Positions 7,471 through 17,345 of a stretch of DNA of 64,000 bases are shown here, piece by piece. The first letter of the stretch is position 1. Each line of letters begins with the position of its first letter. The notes under the pieces were generated by a model. It searched no databases. It was not told the DNA's origin and was given only the letters and a program-made list of their open reading frames with translations. A program made the translations under genes and the position numbers. This DNA is from Pelorhabdus rhamnosifermentans. GTDB taxonomy: Bacteria > Bacillota > Negativicutes > UMGS1260. The stretch spans positions 124,001 through 188,000 of the forward strand of contig NZ_JAHGVE010000004.1 in NCBI RefSeq assembly GCF_018835585.1, written 5' to 3'.

Positions 7471-9180
7471 ATGGCAAAGCTGATCGAATGGCAGGATGTA
7501 TCGTTTACCTATCGACAACGACAGGATCCCAGTATTTCTCACATTTCTCTTACGATAGAGCAAGGCGATTTTGTATTGCTTACAGGCGCAACAGGCTGCG
7601 GGAAAAGTACTCTCCTAAAAACGCTTAATGGGCTCATTCCACAGGAAAGCGGGGGGCTATTGACTGGCGATGTTTTTGTTGCGGGAGAAAATACTCGGGA
7701 CTGCACTATTGCTTATTTAAGTCAATCTGTCGGCATGGTATTTCAAAGTCCCGATGATCAGATTTTTTCGACAACAGTATTTGATGAAACGGCATTTGTT
7801 TTGGAAAATATGGGGATGGGTGCCGTAGATATTCAGTCTCGTGTACACGAAACTTTGCGGTTGGTCGGTCTATATGACCAGCGAGACTCAAGTATCTATG
7901 CTTTGTCGGGAGGCCAGAAGCAACGTTTGGCTGTAGCGTCGGTACTTGCGGCGAGGCCCAAGATATTAGCGCTTGATGAGCCGATTAGTCAACTGGATCC
8001 ACAGGGAGCAGCCGAGCTTTTGTCTTTATTACAAAAGCTTAATCGGGAACTCAATATGACCATTGTCATTGTTGAGCATCGGCTGCATGAAGTGCTGCCA
8101 TTATGTCGTCACGTTGTGATTATGGCGGATGGTAAAATTTTGTGGCAGGGAACACGGGAAGAAGCCTATGGCAAGGCCGCGTTTTTTCATGATCAGGGAC
8201 TTCGGCTGCCTCAAACCATTGATATTTGTTACGGTTTAGGAATTTTGAACCGATCCGCATCCGTAAACGATACGGTACAGGCTATTAAAGAACAGTATCA
8301 GGTGCCTGCCTGGCATTGTACACCGAAAGAAATAAGGCCTGATGCTGTTTCTTTGCCTTTGGCAGCAGTAGAAATCAATCATCTTACCTTTCAATATGAA
8401 GCACAAGGCCGAATGATTTTGCAAGATATTGAACTTAGGATTCCGCAGGGGCAATTTGTGGCTTTGATGGGAACGAACGGGGCAGGAAAGTCGACGTTAC
8501 TGCACCAAATCGGCGGCTTGCTCAAACCGGTGAAGGGGCAGGTACGTGTGTTGGGGCAAATCATTCACGGTATGAATCAAAACGTGGGGATGGTACTGCA
8601 AAATCCGGATTTAATGCTTTTCAATTCATCCGTTGCCGCGGAAGTGACCTTTTCCTTGCAACAAAAAAACGGACAGGTCGGATATTCTTTTCGCTACGAG
8701 CAATTAATGGACGCATTAAAACTGCGCGGGCTCGAAAATGATTTTCCCCTTGCCTTAAGCCGTGGACAGCGACTGCGGGTCGCAATCGCTGCGGTACTTT
8801 CTGCTGAGCCGCCTGTTTTGCTTCTGGATGAGCCAACGACAGGCCAGGATATTGGTCATATTGAAGACATTGTCGCTTTGTTAAAAGAGTATACAGTTCA
8901 GGGAGGAACCGTCATTTTTTGTACTCATGATACGGAAGTAGCGGCGCGATTTTCCGACCGGATCATTGTGCTTGGACAAGGAAAAATTGTCGCCGATGAT
9001 ACACCGCAGGTTGTTTTTTCTCAAGAAGCCCTGTTACGGGAAAATGGATTAAAAGCGCCTTCTGCTTTGCTTACGGCGAAAAATCTATATGATGGTCAGG
9101 CTGTGACCGTTCAGGAGGTGGTCGATTATGTACGACAGGAAGGTGTGGGAAGCTACGCCGGACCATACGCTGTTTCATAA
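7471..9180 (+). CDS. ECF transporter fused ATPase (two ABC domains)
   Basis: 569 residues containing two complete ABC ATPase domains. Domain one has Walker A GATGCGKST at 39-47, signature LSGGQKQRL and Walker B ILALDEP. Domain two has Walker A GTNGAGKST near 334-342, signature LSRGQRLRV and VLLLDEPTTGQD. Each carries a Q-loop. This corresponds to EcfA and EcfA' fused in one chain, energising an energy-coupling-factor importer. The end overlaps ecfT by 53 bp. Confidence 0.88.
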   Translation: MAKLIEWQDVSFTYRQRQDPSISHISLTIEQGDFVLLTGATGCGKSTLLKTLNGLIPQESGGLLTGDVFVAGENTRDCTIAYLSQSVGMVFQSPDDQIFSTTVFDETAFVLENMGMGAVDIQSRVHETLRLVGLYDQRDSSIYALSGGQKQRLAVASVLAARPKILALDEPISQLDPQGAAELLSLLQKLNRELNMTIVIVEHRLHEVLPLCRHVVIMADGKILWQGTREEAYGKAAFFHDQGLRLPQTIDICYGLGILNRSASVNDTVQAIKEQYQVPAWHCTPKEIRPDAVSLPLAAVEINHLTFQYEAQGRMILQDIELRIPQGQFVALMGTNGAGKSTLLHQIGGLLKPVKGQVRVLGQIIHGMNQNVGMVLQNPDLMLFNSSVAAEVTFSLQQKNGQVGYSFRYEQLMDALKLRGLENDFPLALSRGQRLRVAIAAVLSAEPPVLLLDEPTTGQDIGHIEDIVALLKEYTVQGGTVIFCTHDTEVAARFSDRIIVLGQGKIVADDTPQVVFSQEALLRENGLKAPSALLTAKNLYDGQAVTVQEVVDYVRQEGVGSYAGPYAVS

Positions 9181-10015
9181 ACTAGACGTTCGCACCAAAC
9201 TGATGTTGCTTGGCTGTTTTGCGATTGTTTCGCTCCTAATTGACAGTTCCCGTTCTTTGTTCATTTTGTTTTGCCTTACTTTAGTTATGCATGGATTGGC
9301 CCATTCATCCTTGGGACGTTGGCGGATTTTGGTGCTGTTTACTTTGCTGGGAATTTGGGGATCCATGGCCAGCCAGGCGTTATTTTATAGTCAGGAACCA
9401 CGCTCCATTGTGGCTTGCCTGATTGCACCGACCGTACCTATCATTGGAAAGCTAACAGGCGGCGTTTTTGTTTATCGGGAGGGATTGGAATATGGGGCAG
9501 TCCAGGCATTACGGTCAGGAATTATGCTCTCATTGGGTCTTTTATTAACGTGGACTTCCGATCCCAGAAAGTTATTGCGCAGCTTTATGGCCTGGAAAAT
9601 GCCGTATGAATTGGCATTTATGCTGATTACTAGCATTCGTTTTCTTCCTGTGATTTTCCAGGAGACATCGGTTGTGCTCACGGCCCAGCGATTACGGGGT
9701 TTTAAGCCTTTTCGAACGATCTCACCGCGCCATCTCATTCAAACGGCGTTTCAAACTTTATTTCCAATACTGGCAAGAACGCTGCGCCGGGCTGCCACGC
9801 TGGCTTCTTCCGTTGAAAGTCGCGGTTTTGGACGTGGATTTCATCGTATTGATATGGAAAATTGGCCAAAGGTAGAGCAGCTTTTTAGCTACGGTTTCAT
9901 TCTTGTGATAGTCAGCATGGGTGTATTAAAAATCATGGATGTTTTGCAATTTAATGGTCTGATTTATATTCCAGCTTGGCGTGTTTTATACGATCTGATG
10001 AAAGTATGGATGTGA
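9128..10015 (+). CDS. ECF transporter transmembrane component EcfT/CbiQ
   Basis: 295 residues with several hydrophobic helices and the EcfT/CbiQ Ala-Arg-Gly coupling motifs. AQRLRGF lies near residue 186 and SSVESRGFGRG near 228-238; the second matches the conserved ARG helix that contacts the ATPases. The start inside the ATPase gene is supported by GGAGGT 9 bp upstream of ATG 9128. With the preceding two genes it makes an apparently complete ECF importer. Confidence 0.88.
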   Translation: MYDRKVWEATPDHTLFHKLDVRTKLMLLGCFAIVSLLIDSSRSLFILFCLTLVMHGLAHSSLGRWRILVLFTLLGIWGSMASQALFYSQEPRSIVACLIAPTVPIIGKLTGGVFVYREGLEYGAVQALRSGIMLSLGLLLTWTSDPRKLLRSFMAWKMPYELAFMLITSIRFLPVIFQETSVVLTAQRLRGFKPFRTISPRHLIQTAFQTLFPILARTLRRAATLASSVESRGFGRGFHRIDMENWPKVEQLFSYGFILVIVSMGVLKIMDVLQFNGLIYIPAWRVLYDLMKVWM

Positions 10016-10022
10016 GGAAAAA

Positions 10023-11444
10023 ATGAAAAAAATCCGTACCGCTTTGCTGTTTGGCCTGTTTGCCGTAACGATGGGGGCCATTGCTTTACATATTTTTGGC
10101 GGCTCTGGCAGTATGTTTTCGTCGACTGTTGCATCATCTGATTCTAAGCAAGGGCTTTATCGAAAAACCGCTGAAATTTCTTTGGGAAAAGTAGAAGTAC
10201 AGAATTATCAGCGCATGGGATTTACGAAAGGGTTTATTCAATTTTCACCGGATAATCGCGAGTTGGCTATGGGAACGGATAATGGTGAATTGCTCATGTT
10301 TTCCGCTACGGGAAAGCTATTATGGCGGAAAAATTTAGGACTTGGCACCATTTCAGCGTTAGAATTTACCCGAGATAATCGTTCTTTGTTAATTGGCGAA
10401 ACCAGTCAGGAAGGCTGTTTACTTTGTCTTGATGTCAATGACGGCCGCGAAATATGGCGGCAGGCCAGTGTAAGTGAACTTGGTGTCGGCATTAAGGATA
10501 AGACCTATCCCGGAATTGTCAGTATTAAAACAGATCAAAGCGGAAAAATTTATGCCGCTGGATTACGCTATATTCGTTTTTCCGACGGTCATAATGAATA
10601 TAAAAGTCGAATTTATCAGTTCGACGCAGACGGTAACCGGCTGGCGATGTTTCCAGAACAAGAAAATATGGATGCCTGGGCGGGATGGGTCAGTGTAGAT
10701 GAAAGGGGTGACAAAGTCTGCTTCGGTACAGCTAACTGGGATAACCGCAAAGTACTAAAATACACGGATATTCTTTATTGTCTTGATGGTCAATTGAAAA
10801 AGGTGCTGTGGACGCAAAAACCCGATGTGGTTTATCCTTACGAAACTGTGACCATGCGTTGCAGCCCTGAAGTTACGTCGGATGGCTCTCTTGTCGCTGG
10901 TGTTGCGAGCGATGGGCGCTGCTTCTTATATGACGGAACTCAGGGACAGTTATTATGGCAGCGTACGGTGAGTTTGCCGCAAAAAATTGGTGGCGTCTAC
11001 ATGAATACAAGCGGTAATTACTTGAAAACCATCGGCAGAGAATTTTTGTTTACTACAGGTAACACTTACAACCGGGCCAATTGGCAGCTGCCAACGCCGA
11101 TTGAACATCCCAGTTCCAACAGCTTATTTGTTTTTGATCAGACAGGTGAATTGGTGAATCGCTTAAAATTCGGGGGAATGATTGAACAACTTGTTGTGAA
11201 TGAGCAACATGCCGTACTAGCCGTTGGCCGCAATGTGCGTACTAAGGATCCGAGTATTCATGGCCTTTATATTGTATCGCTGCCTGACGCAGCATTACAG
11301 GATTCCGTTGCTACAACCGGGCCTTGCGTGGGTGTGGCGATAAGTTCGGACGGCCGCTGTGTCGCCGGGGTGGAAGCGCCGCTTCAACTTGATGACGGGC
11401 AGGTGATTGGTGAATATAAGCTGATTATGTTGGAGAAAAAATAA
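10023..11444 (+). CDS. Membrane-anchored PQQ/WD40-like beta-propeller
   Basis: 473 residues: a hydrophobic N-terminal segment (about 6-28) followed by repeated propeller blades with G-x-x-x-W endings (ATGKLLWRKNLG, NDGREIWRQ, GQLKKVLWTQ, TQGQLLWQRTV). No lipobox is visible, so it is probably tethered to the inner membrane facing the periplasm, or cleaved and released. It starts 8 bp after ecfT. In Bacteroides the surface propeller BtuG pairs with BtuB and binds cobalamin very tightly. A comparable capture role is attractive here because of the cobalamin-riboswitch operon and the receptor gene next door, but no sequence relationship to BtuG is claimed. Confidence 0.7.
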   Translation: MKKIRTALLFGLFAVTMGAIALHIFGGSGSMFSSTVASSDSKQGLYRKTAEISLGKVEVQNYQRMGFTKGFIQFSPDNRELAMGTDNGELLMFSATGKLLWRKNLGLGTISALEFTRDNRSLLIGETSQEGCLLCLDVNDGREIWRQASVSELGVGIKDKTYPGIVSIKTDQSGKIYAAGLRYIRFSDGHNEYKSRIYQFDADGNRLAMFPEQENMDAWAGWVSVDERGDKVCFGTANWDNRKVLKYTDILYCLDGQLKKVLWTQKPDVVYPYETVTMRCSPEVTSDGSLVAGVASDGRCFLYDGTQGQLLWQRTVSLPQKIGGVYMNTSGNYLKTIGREFLFTTGNTYNRANWQLPTPIEHPSSNSLFVFDQTGELVNRLKFGGMIEQLVVNEQHAVLAVGRNVRTKDPSIHGLYIVSLPDAALQDSVATTGPCVGVAISSDGRCVAGVEAPLQLDDGQVIGEYKLIMLEKK

Positions 11445-11509
11445 TTGTAATGTGATTTTTTATAAATACAGATGAATGATAGGATAGAAATAAGGGGGAC
11501 TATTTAAAT

Positions 11510-13471
11510 ATGGTTATTACTAAAACGAATAAAAACCGAGTAAAAATACAACTTACTGCAATGGCTTTGAGCACAGCTCTATTATCAGGTACAGCGAGTG
11601 CTGATACAGTAAAAACCAGTAATGCACCAGATGATAAGTTAGATCCAGTTCTTGTAACGGCGCAACGTTATGAAAAACGTGATGTGGACACACCAGCAAC
11701 GACCAGTGTTTATTCAGGCGAAAAATTACAGGAGACTGGAGCGAAAAATGTTCTCGAAGCATTAAAATTAACGGAGGGTTTCGTTTATTCTGGTTATGGC
11801 GCTTCAGGGGCTTCTCAGGGTACAATGACAAGTAAAGTGATTATGCGAGGCGTATATAGCGGTACCTTGGTATTGATTAATGGTACACCGATCAATATAA
11901 GAGGTTTATATAATTTAGAAGATATTCCTTTGGAAAATGTAGAACGTGTTGAAATTGTCAGAGGAGGGGGTTCTGTACTCTATGGCAGCGAGGCTACCGG
12001 CGGAGTCATTAATATTATTACGAAAAAAGAACGGCAAAATTCCATTACGGTGTCAGAGGGGAATTACGGTCAACAGGACTATGATTTAAATCTACAGATG
12101 GGTAAATTAGGCATGGGCTATAATTATGAAAAATGGGGTAATGCGGGTAAAGCCTCTTCTTATGTAACAAGCGGCAAAGAAATGTATAATATTTTTGCTG
12201 GTTTAGAACGCAATAATTATTCATTTAATTATAATTTCGATACAGCATTATCCTTATTGTACGATCATAGTGATTCAAAGTCCCGGTATAATTATTGTTT
12301 TGGCGAAGGGTATGCAAGTAATTTGGCAGATAAAACCCGATATACTCGAAATTATTACGATAACAAGAATTTAGTGCAGTTACAGTATCATCAGGATCAT
12401 GTAAAAGGTACCGTGTACTATAATGATAAAAATCTTGAAACATTGGGCGTCGATAGTTATTCTTCCGCAGGCAGTATCAAAAATTATCCACAATATACCG
12501 ATACGGAGGAAAAAAACCGAACTTATGGCTTGGATTTACAACAAGATTGGCAGATTAATGCGAATAAGTTATTACTTGGTCTTACCTATCAAAATGAGTA
12601 TTATTTGCCGAATGTCAGTAAAAGTTTAAATTATGAACGGAATAATTATTCGGTCTATGGTCAGTGGGAGCAGCCTTTTAATGACGTCAACACGATGATA
12701 CTCAGTGGGCGTGAGACTTGGACCGGCGGCGCGCCGAATGATAAAAATTATGATAACTTTAGTTCCCAAGGTCAATTTATTCATAAAATTAACGAAAACG
12801 AAAGTATTTATACCAGTGCGGGTCAATCGTTTAAAATGCCAACTTTTAGCCAAATTTATGGCAGTAGCAGTAGTTTAATGGTGGGGAATCCCAACGTGAA
12901 ACCGCAGACAGGAATGCACTATGAAGTAGGCTGGAAGAAAAACAGTGATCATCATCAATGGCGGGTAGCTTTATTTAATTATTATATTAAAGACAATATC
13001 ACTTCTCAAAATATCACGACAACAGACCAATATCAATATACCAATGAAGACTTGAAAAATACCGGAATTGAGCTAAGTTGTAATATTGAAGGAACTGACG
13101 GCTGGAGTTATAACTGGGGTGTCACTTATGGTAATCCACAGTCCAAAACAACGGCTAAACCCTATTGGGACAGGACCTATGGCCGCTGGCAAGTTAATAG
13201 TGGCGTAACCTATCAAAAAGATAAGTGGCGTGCCACTCTTACGGAAAGTTATTTAGCTGACCGTGTTATGACACCGAGTTCGGCTGCTTCCTATGGTCAG
13301 AAGCCTTATCTTATGACGAGTTTCAATGTTGATTACGAGATAGATAAAAAACAGGACATCTTCTTCACAGCAAATAATGTCTTAGACCGTGATGATGTCA
13401 TTTCGCATCAAAGCTCGGAATATTATTACACGCCATTTAATTATAGTTTAGGTTATAAAGCAAAATTTTAA
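11510..13471 (+). CDS. TonB-dependent outer-membrane receptor (BtuB-like)
   Basis: 653 residues. A signal peptide ends near TASA; the TonB-box-like DPVLVTAQ is near residue 45; the plug domain runs to about 175 (IMRGVYSGTLVLING, VERVEIVRGGGSVLYGSEATGGVINIITKK); a 22-strand-type barrel ends in aromatic YKAKF. Last gene of the run behind riboswitch 3, 65 bp after the propeller gene. A corrinoid substrate is inferred from the riboswitch and the ExbBD-TonB and ECF genes in the same operon. Barrel residues do not settle the substrate. Confidence 0.88.
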   Translation: MVITKTNKNRVKIQLTAMALSTALLSGTASADTVKTSNAPDDKLDPVLVTAQRYEKRDVDTPATTSVYSGEKLQETGAKNVLEALKLTEGFVYSGYGASGASQGTMTSKVIMRGVYSGTLVLINGTPINIRGLYNLEDIPLENVERVEIVRGGGSVLYGSEATGGVINIITKKERQNSITVSEGNYGQQDYDLNLQMGKLGMGYNYEKWGNAGKASSYVTSGKEMYNIFAGLERNNYSFNYNFDTALSLLYDHSDSKSRYNYCFGEGYASNLADKTRYTRNYYDNKNLVQLQYHQDHVKGTVYYNDKNLETLGVDSYSSAGSIKNYPQYTDTEEKNRTYGLDLQQDWQINANKLLLGLTYQNEYYLPNVSKSLNYERNNYSVYGQWEQPFNDVNTMILSGRETWTGGAPNDKNYDNFSSQGQFIHKINENESIYTSAGQSFKMPTFSQIYGSSSSLMVGNPNVKPQTGMHYEVGWKKNSDHHQWRVALFNYYIKDNITSQNITTTDQYQYTNEDLKNTGIELSCNIEGTDGWSYNWGVTYGNPQSKTTAKPYWDRTYGRWQVNSGVTYQKDKWRATLTESYLADRVMTPSSAASYGQKPYLMTSFNVDYEIDKKQDIFFTANNVLDRDDVISHQSSEYYYTPFNYSLGYKAKF

Positions 13472-13508
13472 TGAGTCATAATCCGGTAAAAATGGGTTAA
13501 GATTTTTA

Positions 13509-13682
13509 ACTCAAAGGTGTTGTAGAACGCTATGACTTTTCCGCTTTTGGCCTAGTAGTAGCTGAAAATATCGTTGATAATATTATTTTTAGGAGTAAAT
13601 CTAGGTAAATAATGAATGATAAAGTGGTATATAAGAAATACTTTTATAAGAAAGAAGGAATTAATTCATGTCAAATTCATTT
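13509..13682 (+). repeat. About 175-bp repeat, copy 1
   Basis: Roughly three quarters identical by eye to 17144-17335. Shared blocks include TTTTGGCCTAGTAGTAG, TGATAATATTATT and TTTATAAGAAAGAA, and both copies end in an ATG reading frame (MSNS... or MPNP...). Probably a duplicated promoter/leader, perhaps mobilised with the nearby IS remnant. Confidence 0.6.
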
Positions 13683-14003
13683 TCTTTTTCAGTTCCTGAA
13701 GAGATTAAAAATAATCCGGATTTAGCTTCGAATCTTATCGATACAGTTCCGCTGACGCCCTTAACGGAACGTATTGTCAAAAATCAGCCTCACTTGATAT
13801 CGAAACTAGAAAAATTAAAATCATTGATGGGAGAACAAGCATTTACTCAATGCATGGAACGATTAGCTTCGCTGAAATTAATCGACAACACTTTATGGCT
13901 AACAACTAATTATCAAATGGATCGATCCATATTGGAACGCAATCATCTGTTACAGTTAAAACAGGCTTTTGACGTGAAATACGTACGCATCATTTGTATA
14001 TGA
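13668..14003 (+). CDS. Hypothetical protein, probably frameshifted at its 3' end
   Basis: 111 residues, unrecognised. After a polar N terminus the block LIDNTLWLTTNYQMDRSILE, then LLQLKQAFDVKYVRI, has the feel of small DnaA-N or DUF721-like domains, but I cannot assign it. A +1 shift near 13995 would continue the frame as VYEFLVHEFMQLSLEEWARK and so on, stopping near 14119, which suggests a recent frameshift. The upstream sequence is the repeat shared with 17144-17335. No link to the cobalamin genes is evident. Confidence 0.45.
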   Translation: MSNSFSFSVPEEIKNNPDLASNLIDTVPLTPLTERIVKNQPHLISKLEKLKSLMGEQAFTQCMERLASLKLIDNTLWLTTNYQMDRSILERNHLLQLKQAFDVKYVRIICI

Positions 14004-14119
14004 ATTTTTGGTTCATGAATTTATGCAGCTTTCCTTGGAAGAATGGGCACGAAAAGTACAGCAACAGCAACAGACATTGCAAATTGCAGGCTCAAAAAAG
14101 TGGATAAGGCAGGTATAGC

Positions 14120-14148
14120 TTGATTCTTTTTCCATGAAGTGCTAGAAT
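14120..14148 (+). promoter_or_regulatory. Promoter of cobalamin riboswitch 4
   Basis: TTGATT (14120-14125), a 17-bp spacer, and TAGAAT (14143-14148) with a TGC extended -10. Confidence 0.6.
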
Positions 14149-14179
14149 ATTTATGTAATTATATTATTTTGAAAATTTT

Positions 14180-14384
14180 ATAATGATCAAATAGGTGCCC
14201 GAAAGGGCTTAAAAGGGAAGTCCGGTAACACGCCGGCGCGGTCCCGCCACTGTAATGGGGAGAAACCCAAGGTTTACCACTGAGACAAGCTGTCTTGGGA
14301 AGGTTTGGGCAAACAATGATCCAGAGCCAGGAGAACTGCCTATTTCATAATCACCATTTGTACCCACGAGCGATGGGGAGGGGA
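14180..14384 (+). promoter_or_regulatory. Cobalamin riboswitch 4 (btuB-like receptor and adenosyltransferase)
   Basis: AGGTGCC at 14193, CGGTCCCGCCACTGTA, the B12 box near 14322-14340, and terminal GATGGGGAGGGGA. Two terminators follow before the receptor gene. Confidence 0.95.
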
Positions 14385-14411
14385 TACGCAGAGCGTTCTA
14401 TTTGATTTTCC

Positions 14412-14497
14412 TTCCCGGCTATTTTGTAGCCGGGATTTAATTTTAAATGGATTTCTCAGAAACAGCCTTCCGATAGTTATGGATGGCTGTTTTATTT
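14412..14497 (+). terminator. Two consecutive terminators after riboswitch 4
   Basis: First CCCGGCTA/TAGCCGGG (14414-14421 with 14427-14434) and a T-rich tail. Second AACAGCC/GGCTGTT (14461-14467 with 14485-14491) and TTATTTTTT. Confidence 0.8.
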
Positions 14498-14547
14498 TTT
14501 CCCACAAGGTGATTATTTTGAAGAGTATTTGTTGAGGAGGAGAAATG

Positions 14548-16425
14548 ATGCTAAAAAAAAGAACAATGAACAAAAAAAGCCATGCAATGCTATGTGCTCT
14601 CGTAAGTAGTGCCTTGCTATTGCCGGCAACAGGAATTGGGTATGCCGCAGAACAAAGCGATTATTCTTTTGATCAAGTAGTGGTTACGGCAACGAAAACA
14701 CCTGTAAAACAGTTTGAAGCCAATGCGAACATTTCGGTGATTACAAGGGAACAAATCGAAACAAATCACTATCAGGATTTAACAGAAGCTTTACGTAGTG
14801 TGCCAGGAGTTGGGATTAATAATTATGGCAATGGTGTAGGTACGGCCTATTCGAACAGCGTTAGTATCAACGGTTCTAAAAATATTGTGGTTTTAATTGA
14901 CGGTGTCCGGGTCAATGTGAATGGCAGTGGATTTCCTGCCGGATTAATTAATTCTATGGATAGCATTGAAAGAATTGAAGTGCTGAAAGGAGCTGCTTCG
15001 ACTCTTTACGGTTCAGATGCGCAAGGCGGTGTTATCAATATTATTACCCGTAAAGCGGAAACGAATAAAACGACATTGACAATGTCCGGGGGAAGTTATG
15101 ATAAAGAAAATTATTCCCTGTCTAATCAGGGAAAATCCGGTGATTATAGCTGGTTAATTACTAGTCAAAAGGACATTTCTGGAAATTATAAGGACGGACA
15201 TGGTAATGAACTTCCGACTCATTTGAATGCGATTACTAATACCTTCAAACTGACCAAAAAAATCAATGATGCATCCGATATTACGATGAGTTACGATCAA
15301 TATAAAGATAATTTCTTGTATTCCTATTATGGTCCGAACACAGGATCAGATGATAATTACAAGTGGAGAGTTAATTACAGGTATAAATTTTCAGATAATT
15401 CATCTAACTCTTTGACTTTTTATACGAATCGAAATAAGGTGAACACTTATTTTAATGGTGGTTATTCATGGCTGCTAGATACAAAGACAAGAGGAATTCA
15501 GGATCAGTATACGCAAAAGGTCGGTAAAGATCATGTGATAACAACCGGTTTTGATATTTATCAGGATGAGATGGTTCATTATAAAGATTCTTCTTCTTCG
15601 GCAGATAATAGCCCTATTAACGGGAAAACCATAACAGACCGGGCAGTATATTTACAGGATGAATGGAATTTATCTAATCAGTGGAAACTGACTTCTGGGA
15701 TTCGCAATGATAACAATTCCAATTATGGAAATCATGCTACTCCCAGTTTCAACTTAGGATATACACAAGATGATCATACCAATTATTATATTGCTTATAA
15801 AGAATACTTTATTTCACCTAATTTTTATCAATTATATGATGGGGCACATGGAAATCCAAATTTAAAAGCAGAAACAGGCCATACAACAGAGGCAGGTGTG
15901 AATCATAAATTTGATGAGACCTTGACTGCGTCAGCACATATTTTTGAAACCAGTAGTAAAAACAAATTTAATGTTCCGTCGCCGTATGGTTCTGACCCGT
16001 ATGAAAACATTGATAATGATATCATTCATGGCTGGGATGCACAATTGAATAAACAATGGTCAAAAGCATGGAGTACGTTTGTTGGGTATACACACCTTAA
16101 AGAGACGACAGTAAGCCAATATGCAAGTACACCCGGCGGTGTTTGGAATATCGGCGTAAATTATCAGCAGGATAAATGGGATGTTCATTTACAAGGCAAT
16201 GACTATATAGGTGCACCTCAATATTTGCCGTGCAGTACCTATTGGGTATGGAATACGGCAATAAATTATCAGATGACCAAGGATACTAAAGCGTTCTTTA
16301 AAGTAAATAATTTATTCAATAAATACTATTCAGAATATACGGATGGATCTGGTCCTTATGGTGGTTGGTCCTATTATACGAGTCCAGGCCGCAATTATCA
16401 ATGGGGCGTCCAGTATCAGTTTTAG
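14548..16425 (+). CDS. btuB: TonB-dependent receptor, BtuB-like
   Basis: 625 residues from ATG 14548; the adjacent ATG 14545 is only 4 bp from AGGAGG. A signal peptide ends near GYAAE. The TonB-box-like sequence is DQVVVTATKTPVKQ. The plug is typical of BtuB (VLIDGVRVNVNG, IERIEVLKGAASTLYGSDAQGGVINIITRK). The barrel ends with a terminal aromatic (VQYQF). It lies directly behind riboswitch 4 and in front of an adenosyltransferase gene, so vitamin B12 or another corrinoid is the likely cargo. Confidence 0.88.
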   Translation: MLKKRTMNKKSHAMLCALVSSALLLPATGIGYAAEQSDYSFDQVVVTATKTPVKQFEANANISVITREQIETNHYQDLTEALRSVPGVGINNYGNGVGTAYSNSVSINGSKNIVVLIDGVRVNVNGSGFPAGLINSMDSIERIEVLKGAASTLYGSDAQGGVINIITRKAETNKTTLTMSGGSYDKENYSLSNQGKSGDYSWLITSQKDISGNYKDGHGNELPTHLNAITNTFKLTKKINDASDITMSYDQYKDNFLYSYYGPNTGSDDNYKWRVNYRYKFSDNSSNSLTFYTNRNKVNTYFNGGYSWLLDTKTRGIQDQYTQKVGKDHVITTGFDIYQDEMVHYKDSSSSADNSPINGKTITDRAVYLQDEWNLSNQWKLTSGIRNDNNSNYGNHATPSFNLGYTQDDHTNYYIAYKEYFISPNFYQLYDGAHGNPNLKAETGHTTEAGVNHKFDETLTASAHIFETSSKNKFNVPSPYGSDPYENIDNDIIHGWDAQLNKQWSKAWSTFVGYTHLKETTVSQYASTPGGVWNIGVNYQQDKWDVHLQGNDYIGAPQYLPCSTYWVWNTAINYQMTKDTKAFFKVNNLFNKYYSEYTDGSGPYGGWSYYTSPGRNYQWGVQYQF

Positions 16426-16494
16426 ATAAAATATTAAGTTCTTCTTTGTCGAATTTATGATGCTAGCAGTTTAAATGAAGGGAGAATAAAAGTG

Positions 16495-17025
16495 ATGGAA
16501 AAGCATGGATTAGTCATTGTACATACGGGAAATGGTAAGGGGAAGACGACTGCTTCGCTTGGCATGGGGATGCGCGCCTGGGGACAAGGACTTAGGGTGT
16601 TAGTCATTCAATTTATCAAGGGCAATTGGATATATGGCGAATTGAAGGCTGCGGAACAACTAGGTCCTCGTTTTGTAATGCATCAGATGGGGGAAGGCTT
16701 TTTGAAAAATTCTTCAGATGATAAAATGTCAGTTCATCGTCAAGCAGCAGTTGAAGCACTAACAACAGCGAAAGCAGCGATTCAATCAAGCGAATGGGAT
16801 ATGATTATTCTTGATGAAATTAATTATGCTGTGAAGTTTGGCATTGTAGCGGTGGAAGATGTGTTGGAATTAATAGATCATAAGCCATCCTTGCTGCATT
16901 TGGTTTTGACTGGCAGAGACGCTAGGCCTCAGATAATTGAAAAGGCAGATTTGGTTACAGAAATGAAAGAAATCAAACATCCTTATAAGCAAGGTATTCA
17001 AGCGCAGCCAGGAATTGAATTTTAA
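16495..17025 (+). CDS. cobO: Corrinoid adenosyltransferase CobO/BtuR (CobA-type)
   Basis: 176 residues. The P-loop NGKGKTTASLG near residues 14-24 and the family blocks GLRVLVIQFIKG, WDMIILDEINYAVKFG and LVLTGRDARP are all present, followed by KHPYKQGIQAQPGIEF at the C terminus. The enzyme transfers the adenosyl group of ATP to Co(I) corrinoids, giving coenzyme B12. It sits 69 bp after the receptor and probably shares riboswitch 4, linking uptake to activation. Start ATG 16495 follows GGGAGAA. Confidence 0.93.
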   Translation: MEKHGLVIVHTGNGKGKTTASLGMGMRAWGQGLRVLVIQFIKGNWIYGELKAAEQLGPRFVMHQMGEGFLKNSSDDKMSVHRQAAVEALTTAKAAIQSSEWDMIILDEINYAVKFGIVAVEDVLELIDHKPSLLHLVLTGRDARPQIIEKADLVTEMKEIKHPYKQGIQAQPGIEF

Positions 17026-17110
17026 ATGAATTGTACTATATGACAAGAATATAACAAAATTGTCCCAAAAAGCAATTAGCGATTAATAGGAAATTTGAGT
17101 ATTCCTTGAG

Positions 17111-17146
17111 AAAAAACCTTTCCGTGCTCCGGAAAGGTTTTTTCTT
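17111..17146 (+). terminator. Terminator after cobO
   Basis: AAACCTTTCC/GGAAAGGTTT stem (17114-17123 with 17131-17140) followed by TTT. Confidence 0.85.
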
Positions 17147-17335
17147 AAAGGTGCTGTAGAATGGTATGATTTTTCCGTTTTTGGCCTAGTAGTAGTTGAA
17201 AATATCCCTTGATAATATTATTCTTAGTAGTAATTTATAGGTAAATATGAATGAAAAATAGAATAGTGGTACATAAGAGATGCTTCTATTTTTTATAAGA
17301 AAGAACGAGGATTTATTCATGCCAAATCCGTTAAG
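17144..17335 (+). repeat. About 190-bp repeat, copy 2
   Basis: Second copy of the sequence at 13509-13682. Here the downstream reading frame (ATG 17320, MPNPLRF...) stops after about 30 codons and runs into IS1380-like debris, so the gene once attached to this leader appears lost. Confidence 0.6.
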
Positions 17336-17345
17336 GTTTACTATG

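Noticed and set aside
13560-13600. Fur box at TTGATAATATTATTTTT in repeat copy 1
   Set aside because: Only about two thirds of the consensus matches and the palindrome is imperfect; not enough support.
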